A stretch of 35,163 bases of DNA from Bacteroidota bacterium. Its GTDB lineage: Bacteria > Bacteroidota > Bacteroidia > Chitinophagales > Chitinophagaceae. This document shows, one piece after another, positions 16,957 to 25,405 of the stretch. Position 1 is the stretch's first letter; every line of letters begins with the position of its first letter. The DNA lies in the NCBI GenBank assembly GCA_022708055.1, contig JAKIZK010000015.1, forward strand, positions 1 to 35,163, in the 5' to 3' direction. Under the pieces are notes generated by a model. The model was not told where the DNA came from, made no database searches, and saw only the letters and a list, made by a program, of their open reading frames with translations. The translations under genes and the position numbers were made by a program.

Positions 16957-17708
16957 ACTTTTACAGGTACACTGTGTACGGCATCACTCATTTGTTTAAT
17001 AAGTGAAACATCCTTTTCAATGGCATTTCCTACGACAATTACATTGGCACCTGCCTTGCAGTTTAAATATGCATTTTCCGGATTCGTAATGCCACCGCCA
17101 ATAATTAATGGAGCGGCTATCTGATCGGCGACAGTCTTTATCATGCTTTCTGAAATCGGCCTTTTGGCTCCACTGCCGGCATCCATATAAATTAATTTCA
17201 TCCCCAGCATTTCGCCTGCCATAGCCGTACACATAGCAATATCATTTTTATCTGCCGGAATAGGTGCAGCATTGCTGATATAGGAAACAGTGGTAGGCGC
17301 ACCTCCATCAATCACAATATATCCGGTAGGCATGATTTCTAATCCGCTTTGTTTTACAAATGGAGCAGAAACTACATGTTGTCCAATTAATAATTCAGGA
17401 TTGCGGCCGGAAATAAGCGAAAGATATAACAATGCATCTGCATATTTGCTGACCTGCGATGGACCACCCGGAAAAAGCAAAACCGGAATATTACAGTTTT
17501 GCTTCAACTGTTGTATGCAGGCATCCAAATGATTTGAAATTACCAAACTACCTCCCACCAGAAAATAATCGACATGGGCAGCAACGGAGCGATCAATAAT
17601 TTCATCCAACAAAGCAGGGTTTACTTTATCAGGATCAATAAGCACCGCAAAAGATTTTTGTCCTTTCTTTTTCCTTGCTTCAAGTTCAGTATAAATAGAT
17701 ACACGCAT
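16953..17708 (-). CDS. Geranylgeranylglyceryl phosphate synthase family
   Basis: A 251-residue TIM-barrel protein. Family marks are L-I-D-P-D-K near the N-terminus, F-L-V-G-G-S (phosphate contact), L-L-F-P-G-G-P, Y-M-D-A-G-S-G-A, I-I-G-G-G-I and V-V-G-N-A-I. The enzyme joins a prenyl diphosphate to sn-glycerol 1-phosphate, the first committed step of archaeal-type ether lipids; bacterial homologues are known in Bacteroidota and Firmicutes. Prenyl length cannot be read from sequence here. The stop overlaps that of the convergent M28 peptidase by TTAA. It is divergent from nrdJ across a 387-nt gap. Confidence 0.92.
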   Translation of the reverse strand: MRVSIYTELEARKKKGQKSFAVLIDPDKVNPALLDEIIDRSVAAHVDYFLVGGSLVISNHLDACIQQLKQNCNIPVLLFPGGPSQVSKYADALLYLSLISGRNPELLIGQHVVSAPFVKQSGLEIMPTGYIVIDGGAPTTVSYISNAAPIPADKNDIAMCTAMAGEMLGMKLIYMDAGSGAKRPISESMIKTVADQIAAPLIIGGGITNPENAYLNCKAGANVIVVGNAIEKDVSLIKQMSDAVHSVPVKV

Positions 17709-18095
17709 TCGGCACAGTTTGCTTACTACAAAAATGCAAAAAACTTCTTGTATTGCCCATTCTTGTTTTTTGAAACTCTCTGCGAATTATTATTGTGACA
17801 AACAGTGAAAAACAAACCCCCCATTTTAAAAAAAGGATTCTGTTTTTCTTTTTTCATTGGGGGATGCGAGGGCTAATGCAGAACTGCTAAATAACCAAAT
17901 AAAATTCCTCTATTTTTTTGAAACCGATGTGTAAAAACGGCCAAATGCAATACTGTATTGGGTTGGATTGTTTTACACAACCCTTTTCCACAAATGTGAA
18001 TATTTACACCTATGAATTTTCGTTTGTAAAAAATATTTTCGTCGTGGACGATTAAAGATTGATTTACATCTAACCCCCATAAATTCTTTTTAGAT
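17709..18095. other. 387-nt repeat-rich divergent intergenic region (GGGPS / nrdJ)
   Basis: No protein-coding gene is convincing. The region holds a long imperfect hairpin with a CCCCC/GGGGG base (17817-17863), a 9-bp inverted repeat TGTGTAAAA/TTTTACACA (17928-17936 and 17971-17979) enclosing a smaller palindrome CAATAC-T-GTATTG (17948-17960), and further copies of TTTACA-type sequence nearer the gene. I found no exact NrdR box, no B12-box of a cobalamin riboswitch and no exact TAnnTTTG for either gene. The repeats are the best candidates for nrdJ regulation. Confidence 0.6.
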
Positions 18096-21000
18096 ATGGC
18101 TACCAAAACCAAAGCTTCCCGCCAGGCAGCGGGCTTGCAGTTTTCACGTCGCTTTACCCGGCAAGACGTGAACGTGTACGATATGTTTGAATATGACTAT
18201 CGTACTTCCATAATCCGAAATACCAATGGTGAAGTGGTATTTGAAATGAACAATGTAGAAGTGCCTAAACAATGGAGTCAGATAGCAACTGATATTCTTG
18301 CACAAAAATATTTTCGTAAAGCAGGTGTACCACAGCCTGATGGCAGTCTTGGTAGAGAAACATCGGCAAAGCAGGTAGCACATCGTATGGCCAACTGCTG
18401 GCGAGTATGGGGCGAACGTTACGGATATTTTGCATCTACCCATGATGCACAAATATTTTATGAAGAGTTGGTGTATTCTATTTTGAATCAAATGTGTGTG
18501 CCCAACAGTCCGCAATGGTTCAATACCGGCCTGCATGAGAGCTATGGCATTACCGGAAAACCACAGGGACATTATTATGTTGACCCCAAAGATGCCGTAT
18601 TAAAAAAATCAACCAACGCTTATGAAAGGCCGCAGCCTCATGCTTGCTTTATATTAAGTGTAAATGATGACTTGGTAAACGAAGGCGGCATCATGGATTT
18701 GTGGGTACGAGAAGCACGTATATTTAAATATGGTTCCGGTGTAGGAACTAATTATTCTAACCTTCGTGGTGCAGGCGAAAAGCTGAGTGGTGGAGGCAGT
18801 TCATCTGGACTCATGAGTTTCCTTAAAATAGGCGACCGTGCAGCCGGTGCTATTAAAAGCGGTGGCACTACACGCAGAGCCGCCAAAATGGTTTGTCTGG
18901 ATCTTGACCATCCGGAGATTGTGGACTTTATAAACTGGAAAGTAGAAGAAGAGAAAAAAGTTGCAGCTTTAATTGCTGCCGGTTATCCATCGGGCTATGA
19001 AGATGAAGCCTACAGAACTGTAAGCGGACAAAACTCCAATAATTCAATACGTATTCCCAATGAGTTTTTTGAAAAATTGGATAACGATGAGGACTGGGAG
19101 TTGAAAGGAAGAATGGATGGAAGAGTAATGAAAAAAATTCCGGCTCGTGAACTTTGGAATCAAATTGCCTATGCAGCATGGCGCTGTGCCGACCCCGGTA
19201 CTCAGTATAATACTACTATAAATGAGTGGCATACCTGCCCCGAAGGTGGTGAGATCAGAGCATCAAACCCTTGCTCTGAATATATGTTTCTTGATAATAC
19301 TGCTTGTAATCTGGCCTCTGCCAATCTGATGAAGTTTTTCGATACCGAAACCAATCAGTTTGATGTAGCAGGATATGAATATAATACCCGCTTGTGGACC
19401 GTGGTACTTGAAGTTTCAGTATTAATGGCTCAGTTCCCTTCTCAGGAGGTAGCACAATTAAGCTATGAGTACCGTACATTGGGATTGGGGTATGCCAACC
19501 TGGGTACCATGCTTATGGTAAGTGGTATTGCTTATGATAGCGAAGAAGCAAGAGGCATTGCCGGCGCCATTACAGCTATTATGACAGGCATTGCATACAA
19601 AACTTCCGCAGAAATGGCTGAAGTGCTGGGCGCATTCCCTCGTTTTGAAGAAAACAAAGCACACATGATGCGTGTAATGCGCAATCATCGCCTGGCAGCT
19701 TATGATGCCGATGAATATGAAGGACTAAGTCTGAAGCCTCAAGGTATTCATGCAAAATATTGCCCTGATTATTTGTTGAAAGCAGCCTGCAAAGCATGGG
19801 ATGATGCAGTGGAGCTGGGAGAAAAATATGGCTATCGCAATGCTCAGGCTACGGTAATAGCGCCTACAGGTACTATTGGGTTAGTGATGGATTGTGATAC
19901 AACAGGAGTAGAGCCTGATTTTGCACTGGTGAAATTTAAAAAACTTTCCGGAGGTGGTTATTTTAAAATCATTAACCAATCAGTACCAACGGCTTTAAAA
20001 AATCTGGGCTATACTGAAACCGAAGCTGATAAAATAATAAAATATGCTACCGGTACAGCTTCCTTTGCCGGTGCTCCATTTATCAATCATCAGACATTAA
20101 GCGAGAAAGGATTTATTGCCGATGAGATAAAAAGATTAGATGCAGCAGCGTTGACAGCTTTTGAAATTGGATTTGTATTTAATAAATATACGCTGGGTGA
20201 GGAATGTATGCAGCGTCTTGGATTTACGCCGGAGCAATACAACAATTTAGAATGGAGAATGATAGATGCTTTAGGATTTACTGATGAGCAAATAGAAGCC
20301 GCCAACGATTATGTATGTGGTACCATGATGCTGGAAGGCGCACCCGGATTGAAAGAAGAACATCTTCCGGTTTTTGACTGTGCCAATAAATGCGGACAAA
20401 AAGGTGAACGCTATATTCATGCTCATGGTCATATACGTATGATGGGTGCTACACAACCTTTCATCAGTGGTGCCATTTCCAAAACAATCAACCTGCCACA
20501 TGAAGCAAAAGTGGAAGAAATAGCCGATGCTTATTATTTAAGCTGGAAATTGGGATTGAAAGCCAATGCACTTTATCGTGATGGTTCTAAATTGAGCCAA
20601 CCCCTCAGCAATAAAAGTGATAAAAAGAAAAAAGACGATACACAGGCAGTTGCTGCTACAGTTGAAGAAGTAGCTGCACCGATGGAATCAAATATCGTTG
20701 ACCTTGGAAAACTAACCGTAGAAGAACTACTGGAAGAAGTACAAAAAAGAGTACAGGCTTCGCCCGATACAAAGCTAAAGCGAAAACTGGCCAGCATAGT
20801 AGAAAGAAGAACCTTACCTGCAAAGCGTCGTGGATTTGTACAAAAAGCGAAAATCAATGGTCAGGCAGTATTTCTGCGCACTGGCGAGTATAGTGATGGA
20901 ACGCTGGGAGAAATATTTATTGATATGGCGAAAGAAGGCGCTACGATGCGCAGTATGATGAACTGTTTTGCTATCTCCATTTCAATTGGCTTGCAATATG

Positions 21001-21479
21001 GTGTGCCGCTGGAAGAGTTTATAGATAAGTTTGCCTTCACCCGTTTCGACCCATCAGGTTTTGTAGAGCATCCCAATATTAAGTCCACAACTTCTATTGT
21101 TGACTTTATCTTCCGTGTGCTGGGTTACGAATATCTGGGCAGAACGGATCTGGTGCATGTTTTAGACAAGCCAGAGGTATTAAATACAGGCGGCGATGAT
21201 TGGGACGATATTCCTTCCAATGGAGGATTGGAGTATGCAAAAGAGCAGGAGTTGAGTAGTGTACGTGTTACCCCTTCATCGGGAAGTACAGTAGCACCTC
21301 AATCAAAAAAATCTGTAACACAAACCGTGAAGGCTGAAAGCAGCTTGGATGCCATGAATGCAATGAACAAAAAAATGCAAGGCGATGCACCGGCATGTAC
21401 CAATTGCGGGCACATAACCGTACGCAGCGGCACTTGCTACAAATGCCTGAACTGTGGTACACAAGGCGGTTGTTCTTAA
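18096..21479 (+). CDS. nrdJ: Class II (B12-dependent) ribonucleotide reductase
   Basis: An 1127-residue adenosylcobalamin-dependent reductase making deoxyribonucleotides without oxygen dependence. Visible are N-S-P-Q-W-F-N-T-G, the G-S-G-V-G-T-N-Y-S-N-L-R-G loop with following G-G-G-S-S-S-G, the active-site N391-P-C-S-E395, A-P-T-G-T-I-G and G-V-E-P. The barrel ends near residue 830; a charged linker rich in lysine, aspartate and alanine follows, then a TSCPD-type domain (~910-1010), and a C-terminal zinc ribbon with cysteines near 1101, 1104, 1114, 1117, 1120 and 1126. It is monocistronic, with a terminator behind it. No cobalamin riboswitch is seen. Confidence 0.96.
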   Translation: MATKTKASRQAAGLQFSRRFTRQDVNVYDMFEYDYRTSIIRNTNGEVVFEMNNVEVPKQWSQIATDILAQKYFRKAGVPQPDGSLGRETSAKQVAHRMANCWRVWGERYGYFASTHDAQIFYEELVYSILNQMCVPNSPQWFNTGLHESYGITGKPQGHYYVDPKDAVLKKSTNAYERPQPHACFILSVNDDLVNEGGIMDLWVREARIFKYGSGVGTNYSNLRGAGEKLSGGGSSSGLMSFLKIGDRAAGAIKSGGTTRRAAKMVCLDLDHPEIVDFINWKVEEEKKVAALIAAGYPSGYEDEAYRTVSGQNSNNSIRIPNEFFEKLDNDEDWELKGRMDGRVMKKIPARELWNQIAYAAWRCADPGTQYNTTINEWHTCPEGGEIRASNPCSEYMFLDNTACNLASANLMKFFDTETNQFDVAGYEYNTRLWTVVLEVSVLMAQFPSQEVAQLSYEYRTLGLGYANLGTMLMVSGIAYDSEEARGIAGAITAIMTGIAYKTSAEMAEVLGAFPRFEENKAHMMRVMRNHRLAAYDADEYEGLSLKPQGIHAKYCPDYLLKAACKAWDDAVELGEKYGYRNAQATVIAPTGTIGLVMDCDTTGVEPDFALVKFKKLSGGGYFKIINQSVPTALKNLGYTETEADKIIKYATGTASFAGAPFINHQTLSEKGFIADEIKRLDAAALTAFEIGFVFNKYTLGEECMQRLGFTPEQYNNLEWRMIDALGFTDEQIEAANDYVCGTMMLEGAPGLKEEHLPVFDCANKCGQKGERYIHAHGHIRMMGATQPFISGAISKTINLPHEAKVEEIADAYYLSWKLGLKANALYRDGSKLSQPLSNKSDKKKKDDTQAVAATVEEVAAPMESNIVDLGKLTVEELLEEVQKRVQASPDTKLKRKLASIVERRTLPAKRRGFVQKAKINGQAVFLRTGEYSDGTLGEIFIDMAKEGATMRSMMNCFAISISIGLQYGVPLEEFIDKFAFTRFDPSGFVEHPNIKSTTSIVDFIFRVLGYEYLGRTDLVHVLDKPEVLNTGGDDWDDIPSNGGLEYAKEQELSSVRVTPSSGSTVAPQSKKSVTQTVKAESSLDAMNAMNKKMQGDAPACTNCGHITVRSGTCYKCLNCGTQGGCS

Positions 21480-21547
21480 AAAAAAGCATTAGGACGCTCC
21501 GGCTGATTGTAAACTTAGCCGGATAAGAAAAACCAATACAGAACAAT

Positions 21548-21587
21548 AAAAAACCGTATCAATTTATTTTGGTACGGTTTCTTTTTT
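21548..21587. terminator. Bidirectional terminator between nrdJ and msrAB
   Basis: Stem AAACCGTATC / GGTACGGTTT (21551-21560 and 21571-21580, one G-U pair) with an A-run on the left and T-run on the right, so it can end transcripts from both converging genes. A second 7-bp hairpin without a T-run (TCCGGCT/AGCCGGA, 21498-21504 and 21517-21523) lies closer to nrdJ. Confidence 0.85.
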
Positions 21588-21599
21588 CAGGTTATGAAA

Positions 21600-22715
21600 T
21601 CATAATTTGTCCGGGTCAAAGTCAAGTGAAATAGAGTTCATACAAAAACGCTTATAAGTAGGAGCCGGGCCATCGTCAAAAATATGACCCAGATGCGAGC
21701 TGCATCTTGCACACAGTACTTCTGTTCTGTCCATACCATAAGAATGATCGGGTTTATACAAAACGCTATTAGGTCTTGATGCTTCAAAGAAGCTGGGCCA
21801 TCCGCAGGTGCTGGCAAATTTTGCTTGAGAGCGAAAAAGTTTATTGCCACACACGGCACAATAATAAGTTCCCTTTTCATCAGTATTCCAGTATTTTCCG
21901 GTAAATGCTTTTTCGGTATTGGCTTCGCGGGAAACTGCATATAAATCGGCAGGCAGAATTTTTTTCCATTCTTTATTGCTTACTTCCAGTACAGCTGTAT
22001 CTGTTCTGGAATAAAAGTGATTATTTCTATGCGGGTTGTTCATTTTTAATTTATCGGCAAATACTTTTTTAAATTTTTCCAGTTTGGGTTGTATCACCAT
22101 TCTGCAATATGGCTCATTCATATTATTTTCATAATAATCCTGATGATAATCTTCGGCTGTATAGAAAACAGTCAAGGGACTTATTTCAGTTACAATTTTA
22201 TTATCATATACTTTTTCTTCATTCAGTTTGTTGATATAGTATGTTGCTAATTTTTTTTGTTCATCGTTATGATAAAAGATCGCCGACCGGTATTGGGTAC
22301 CTATATCATTTCCCTGCCTATTGAGTTGTGTGGGGTCGTGTGCTACAAAAAACGCCTGAAGTAATTCGTCGTAACTGATTTGCTCAGGATCATAAATTAC
22401 ATTGCAGGCTTCTGCATGTCCGGTAGTGCCGGCGCATACTTGTTTGTAAGTAGGTTTGGCTACTTGGCCACCTGTATAGCCCGATATTACCTGAATGACG
22501 CCATCCAGTTGTTTGAGCTGTCCTTCTACACACCAGAAGCAGCCCCCGGCTAGGGTAGCTGTGTCGGTTTTAATATTGTTTGTTGTTTGGGTTTTTGTGT
22601 TGCTCATAGTGTTGGTGATTTTTGTTTCTTTCAATGAATGATTTGATTGTCCGCAGGCAATCAATGGTCCCAATAAACACCACTGAAGTAAGCGTGTTAG
22701 TTGATAAAATTTCAT
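21600..22715 (-). CDS. msrAB: Bifunctional methionine sulfoxide reductase A/B, lipoprotein
   Basis: A 371-residue fusion. The N-terminus is a lipoprotein signal with lipobox L-I-A-C (C21). MsrA comes first: G-G-C-F-W-C (catalytic C59), G-Y-T-G-G and the Y-H-Q-D-Y-Y segment. MsrB follows: zinc ligands in C-A-V-C-G and C-A-R-C-S-S-H-L-G-H, and catalytic cysteine near 358 in R-F-C-M-N-S. Together they repair both S- and R-methionine sulfoxide in exported proteins. The ATG at 22713-22715 is chosen since it begins the signal sequence directly; an upstream in-frame ATG would add 15 residues. Faces nrdJ across a shared terminator. Confidence 0.95.
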   Translation of the reverse strand: MKFYQLTRLLQWCLLGPLIACGQSNHSLKETKITNTMSNTKTQTTNNIKTDTATLAGGCFWCVEGQLKQLDGVIQVISGYTGGQVAKPTYKQVCAGTTGHAEACNVIYDPEQISYDELLQAFFVAHDPTQLNRQGNDIGTQYRSAIFYHNDEQKKLATYYINKLNEEKVYDNKIVTEISPLTVFYTAEDYHQDYYENNMNEPYCRMVIQPKLEKFKKVFADKLKMNNPHRNNHFYSRTDTAVLEVSNKEWKKILPADLYAVSREANTEKAFTGKYWNTDEKGTYYCAVCGNKLFRSQAKFASTCGWPSFFEASRPNSVLYKPDHSYGMDRTEVLCARCSSHLGHIFDDGPAPTYKRFCMNSISLDFDPDKL

Positions 22716-23010
22716 CACTGTAGTTTGTAAAATTAGTATATGAAAGTAAGGTACGAACAAACCTCATTTAATGATTTCCTCAAAAGGAAAAACTACTGAA
22801 TTTTAACAATTAAGAATATCAGAATCGGTTCTGTGATTTTTTGAAAGACGAGAGGTAATATACAAAATTTAACAAGTATATTTTTTATTGGCTCCGGAAT
22901 CTTTACCATTTTATGTAGTAATACAACTATAAAGTGCAGAATTTGTTTTTTGATTATCAACAAAGCTTAGATTTTTGGCAAACTTTCAAAATACTATCTA
23001 AATTTTCTTT
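22716..23010. other. Non-coding gap upstream of msrAB and the small lipoprotein gene
   Basis: AT-rich, no ORF of substance on either strand. It should hold divergent promoters; on the minus side TAATTTTA (one mismatch to TAnnTTTG) lies just before msrAB. I see no RNA gene or long repeat. Confidence 0.6.
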
Positions 23011-23136
23011 ATGAAAAACAAATATGTATTATTTATGGTGCTGGTAATGCTGGCGATTCAATCTTGCCACAGGGCAATGAGCCCATATGAAGCGGCGAAT
23101 AAACCAAGAGGGAAAAAGTGCAGGGAAATTAAATAA
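23011..23136 (+). CDS. Small lipoprotein, 41 residues
   Basis: An intact short reading frame with ATG start: two lysines, a hydrophobic helix (Y-V-L-F-M-V-L-V-M-L-A-I), then a lipobox-like I-Q-S-C with cysteine 19, and a mature part of only 23 residues: C-H-R-A-M-S-P-Y-E-A-A-N-K-P-R-G-K-K-C and four more. The S-P-Y-E-A-A-N-x-x-x-G-K-K-C pattern recalls tiny lipoproteins I associate with Bacteroidota genomes, but I know no function. The hydrophobic segment plus cysteine makes coding status likely despite the size. Convergent with the 48-residue gene that follows after 12 nt. Confidence 0.65.
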   Translation: MKNKYVLFMVLVMLAIQSCHRAMSPYEAANKPRGKKCREIK

Positions 23137-23148
23137 ATGAATAAATTT

Positions 23149-23295
23149 TTAAGATGCACCAAATACATTATTTACTGCACCTTCCAGCATAGGGAATTTT
23201 TCTACAACATAATTTTTAATAGTTGAAATAGCTTGTTTGGCTTGCGCCTCAGTAAGTCCGGCTTCTTTAACCAGTTTTTCAATAAGTTCATTCAT
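23149..23295 (-). CDS. Small helical protein, 48 residues
   Basis: Short intact frame from an ATG: M-N-E-L-I-E-K-L-V-K-E-A-G-L-T-E-A-Q-A-K, then Q-A-I-S-T-I-K-N-Y-V and V-E-K-F-P-M-L-E-G-A-V-N-N-V-F-G. The pattern of two amphipathic helices joined by a G-L-T-E-x-Q-A turn and closed by K-F-P-M-L-x-G-A-V resembles DUF2267/DUF2780-like fragments; function unknown and probably cytoplasmic. A TAatcTTTGC element on the minus strand (23343-23351) sits about 45 nt upstream and resembles the phylum's -7 box. The gene lies just behind clpX in the same orientation. Confidence 0.7.
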   Translation of the reverse strand: MNELIEKLVKEAGLTEAQAKQAISTIKNYVVEKFPMLEGAVNNVFGAS

Positions 23296-23375
23296 GCGTA
23301 TTAATATCTAAGTTAATTTGAAATTTATTTTTTACGGATCGGCAAAGATTAGTCATGAATTAATCAATCTATACA

Positions 23376-24620
23376 TTACGCCACTTTCAGTAAACTCAGT
23401 TTTCCTTTTTCAAACTTACGTTGTGCATATTCCAGATTGAGGGTGAATTGTTTTTCTTTAGAAGAAGGCAGATCAAACATGGCATCGGTAAGAATGCCTT
23501 CGCAAATACTGCGCAGCCCTCTGGCGCCCAGTTTATATTCAACTGCTTTTTCAACCATAAAATCGAGTACATCTTCTTCTATAGTAAGGGTGATGCCTTC
23601 CAGTTCAAACAACTTTTTATATTGTTTCATCAATGCATTTTTAGGCTCGGTGAGTATAGAACGAAGGGTGGAAGCATCTAAAGGATCTAAATGAGTAACC
23701 ACCGGCAAACGACCCAAAAGCTCCGGTATCAGTCCAAAGCCTTTCAAATCGGTAGCATTGATATAACGCAACAAATTTTTCTTCATACTTTCCTGCGCTT
23801 CTTTATCTACATTGAAGCCGATCGTATTGGTCTGCACCCGGCGGGCAATTATTTTGTCCACTCCGTCAAATGCACCACCGCAGATGAAAAGTATATTTTG
23901 TGTATTGATACGTATCATTTTCTGCTCAGGATGTTTTCTGCCACCTTGCGGAGGTACCAGCACATCAGTTCCTTCGAGCAATTTCAACATGCCTTGTTGT
24001 ACACCTTCGCCACTTACATCACGAGTAATGGAAGGATTGTCGCCTTTGCGTGCTATTTTATCTATCTCGTCAATATATACAATTCCCCTTTCGGCAGCTT
24101 GTACATCATAGTTACATACCTGCAATAAGCGGGTGAGAATACTTTCTACATCTTCGCCTACATATCCGGCTTCTGTAAATACGGTTGCATCTACTATAGC
24201 AAATGGTACATTGAGCATGCGGGCTATGCTTTTGGCAAGCAGGGTTTTGCCTGTTCCTGTTTCACCCACCATGATGATGTTACTTTTCTCTATCTCCACA
24301 TCATTGGCACTTTCCTTATTTTTTTGTTGTAATCGTTTATAATGATTGTAAACGGCTACTGCCAATACTTTTTTTGCTTCATCCTGACCTATCACATATT
24401 CATCCAAAAACTTCTTTATTTCAATTGGCTTTTTTACGGTAAGCTTAAATGAGGAAATTGCTTTTTCGTCTTTTACCGTTATTTCCTGTTCAATAATTTC
24501 CTGAGCATGCGCTACACAACTTTCGCAAATATGACCTTCAATGCCTGCAATGAGAATTTTAACATCTACATCATCGCGGGTGCGGCCACAAAAGGAACAA
24601 TGAAGTGGGTTTTTTGCCAT
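23376..24620 (-). CDS. clpX: ATP-dependent Clp protease ATP-binding subunit ClpX
   Basis: A 414-residue ClpX. The N-terminal zinc-binding domain has C8, C11, C32 and C35; Walker A is G-E-T-G-T-G-K-T at 119-126, Walker B I-V-Y-I-D-E-I-D near 180-187, and the ClpP-docking I-G-F loop is at 267-269. Sensor R-G-A-R-G-L-R-S lies in the C-terminal domain. It unfolds tagged substrates and feeds them into ClpP. The gene comes after two clpP genes in the same direction, separated by a hairpin and a promoter-like box, so it can be expressed separately from them. Confidence 0.98.
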   Translation of the reverse strand: MAKNPLHCSFCGRTRDDVDVKILIAGIEGHICESCVAHAQEIIEQEITVKDEKAISSFKLTVKKPIEIKKFLDEYVIGQDEAKKVLAVAVYNHYKRLQQKNKESANDVEIEKSNIIMVGETGTGKTLLAKSIARMLNVPFAIVDATVFTEAGYVGEDVESILTRLLQVCNYDVQAAERGIVYIDEIDKIARKGDNPSITRDVSGEGVQQGMLKLLEGTDVLVPPQGGRKHPEQKMIRINTQNILFICGGAFDGVDKIIARRVQTNTIGFNVDKEAQESMKKNLLRYINATDLKGFGLIPELLGRLPVVTHLDPLDASTLRSILTEPKNALMKQYKKLFELEGITLTIEEDVLDFMVEKAVEYKLGARGLRSICEGILTDAMFDLPSSKEKQFTLNLEYAQRKFEKGKLSLLKVA

Positions 24621-24662
24621 GGTCGTTTATTTATGACGGATTAAAATTATAATAGTAACATA

Positions 24663-24670
24663 CAAAAATA
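24663..24670 (-). promoter_or_regulatory. Candidate -7 promoter box of clpX
   Basis: Minus-strand TATTTTTG, an exact TAnnTTTG match about 42 nt before the clpX ATG. It lies in the T-rich tail of the hairpin just upstream; the -33 region is not well matched. Confidence 0.4.
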
Positions 24671-24671
24671 T

Positions 24672-24698
24672 AAAACCATTCCGGTAAAAGAATGGTTT
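24672..24698 (-). terminator. Hairpin between clpP and clpX
   Basis: Perfect 9-bp stem AAACCATTC/GAATGGTTT with an 8-nt loop, followed on the minus strand by the T-rich tail TATATTTTTG. It may end or attenuate the two-gene clpP transcript before clpX. Confidence 0.55.
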
Positions 24699-24736
24699 CA
24701 CGGTTATTTATATCTAAATCCTTCGCTCTGAATGTT

Positions 24737-25366
24737 TTATAGTTTGTCTAATAATTTGTCGGCTATGCCATAAGCAATAGCTTCCTCAGCATTCATCCAA
24801 TGGTCGCGGTCAAAGTCTTTCATTATCTGCTCAAAGGATTTGCCACAGTTTTTGGCCAAAATATTTGCACTTATTTCTTTTACTTTCTTTGTTTGTACAG
24901 CTTGTATTTCCAGGTCGGTACTTACACCTTGTATATAGCCACCAATGGATGGCTGATGAATCATCACTTCACCATGAGGAAAAATATATCGTTTGCCTTT
25001 GGTACCACCACTTAATAAAATGGAGCCCATGGAAGCGGCTAAGCCCATACAAATCGTACTTACCGGACTTTTTATCATTTGCATCGTATCATACATCACC
25101 ATGCCGCTGGTAACCACGCCACCCGGACTATTAATATACAGTTTGATTTCTTCACCGGGTTTATCGGCATCCAGTAGCAGCAGTTTTGCAACTACATCCT
25201 TAGCACTTTTATCGTCCACTACACCCCAGAAGTAAATGCTTCTTTTTTCAAAGAAAAGTGTTTCTAATTTTTTATTGAACATTCCCAAATCACTTTTGGG
25301 AGATTCTTCTTTTTCATCATCTTCATTTAAAAAGTGTGGATTGTATTTGAATTGCTCTTGTTTCAT
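24737..25366 (-). CDS. ClpP-family protease subunit, second paralogue
   Basis: A 209-residue serine protease subunit with the catalytic triad visible: S112 in A-A-S-M-G-S, H137 in M-I-H-Q-P and an aspartate at 186-188 in F-D-R-D-H-W. It starts with an unusual charged extension of ~28 residues (N-E-D-D-E-K-E-E-S-P-K-S-D) before the family core. Its sequence clearly differs from the neighbouring ClpP: e.g. Y-I-N-S-P-G-G-V-V-T versus Y-I-N-S-P-G-G-S-V-Y. It follows the other clpP by 39 nt, so both are likely one transcript and may form a mixed ring. Confidence 0.93.
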   Translation of the reverse strand: MKQEQFKYNPHFLNEDDEKEESPKSDLGMFNKKLETLFFEKRSIYFWGVVDDKSAKDVVAKLLLLDADKPGEEIKLYINSPGGVVTSGMVMYDTMQMIKSPVSTICMGLAASMGSILLSGGTKGKRYIFPHGEVMIHQPSIGGYIQGVSTDLEIQAVQTKKVKEISANILAKNCGKSFEQIMKDFDRDHWMNAEEAIAYGIADKLLDKL

Positions 25367-25405
25367 TTTGTTTTTATTTGAAATACTATAATTGAAAGTG
25401 AAGGC

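Noticed and set aside
17709-18095. Cobalamin riboswitch before nrdJ
   Set aside because: No B12-box or matching pairing arrangement could be found; the inverted repeats present do not resemble one.
17873-18112. 79-codon minus-strand frame in the nrdJ upstream region
   Set aside because: It overlaps the regulatory repeats and the nrdJ start, has no recognisable protein pattern, and would occupy the divergent promoter region.
20573-20700. Charged K/D/A-rich stretch in nrdJ as a frameshift or insertion
   Set aside because: The frame remains open and the following TSCPD-like and zinc-ribbon parts are intact; it reads as an ordinary interdomain linker.
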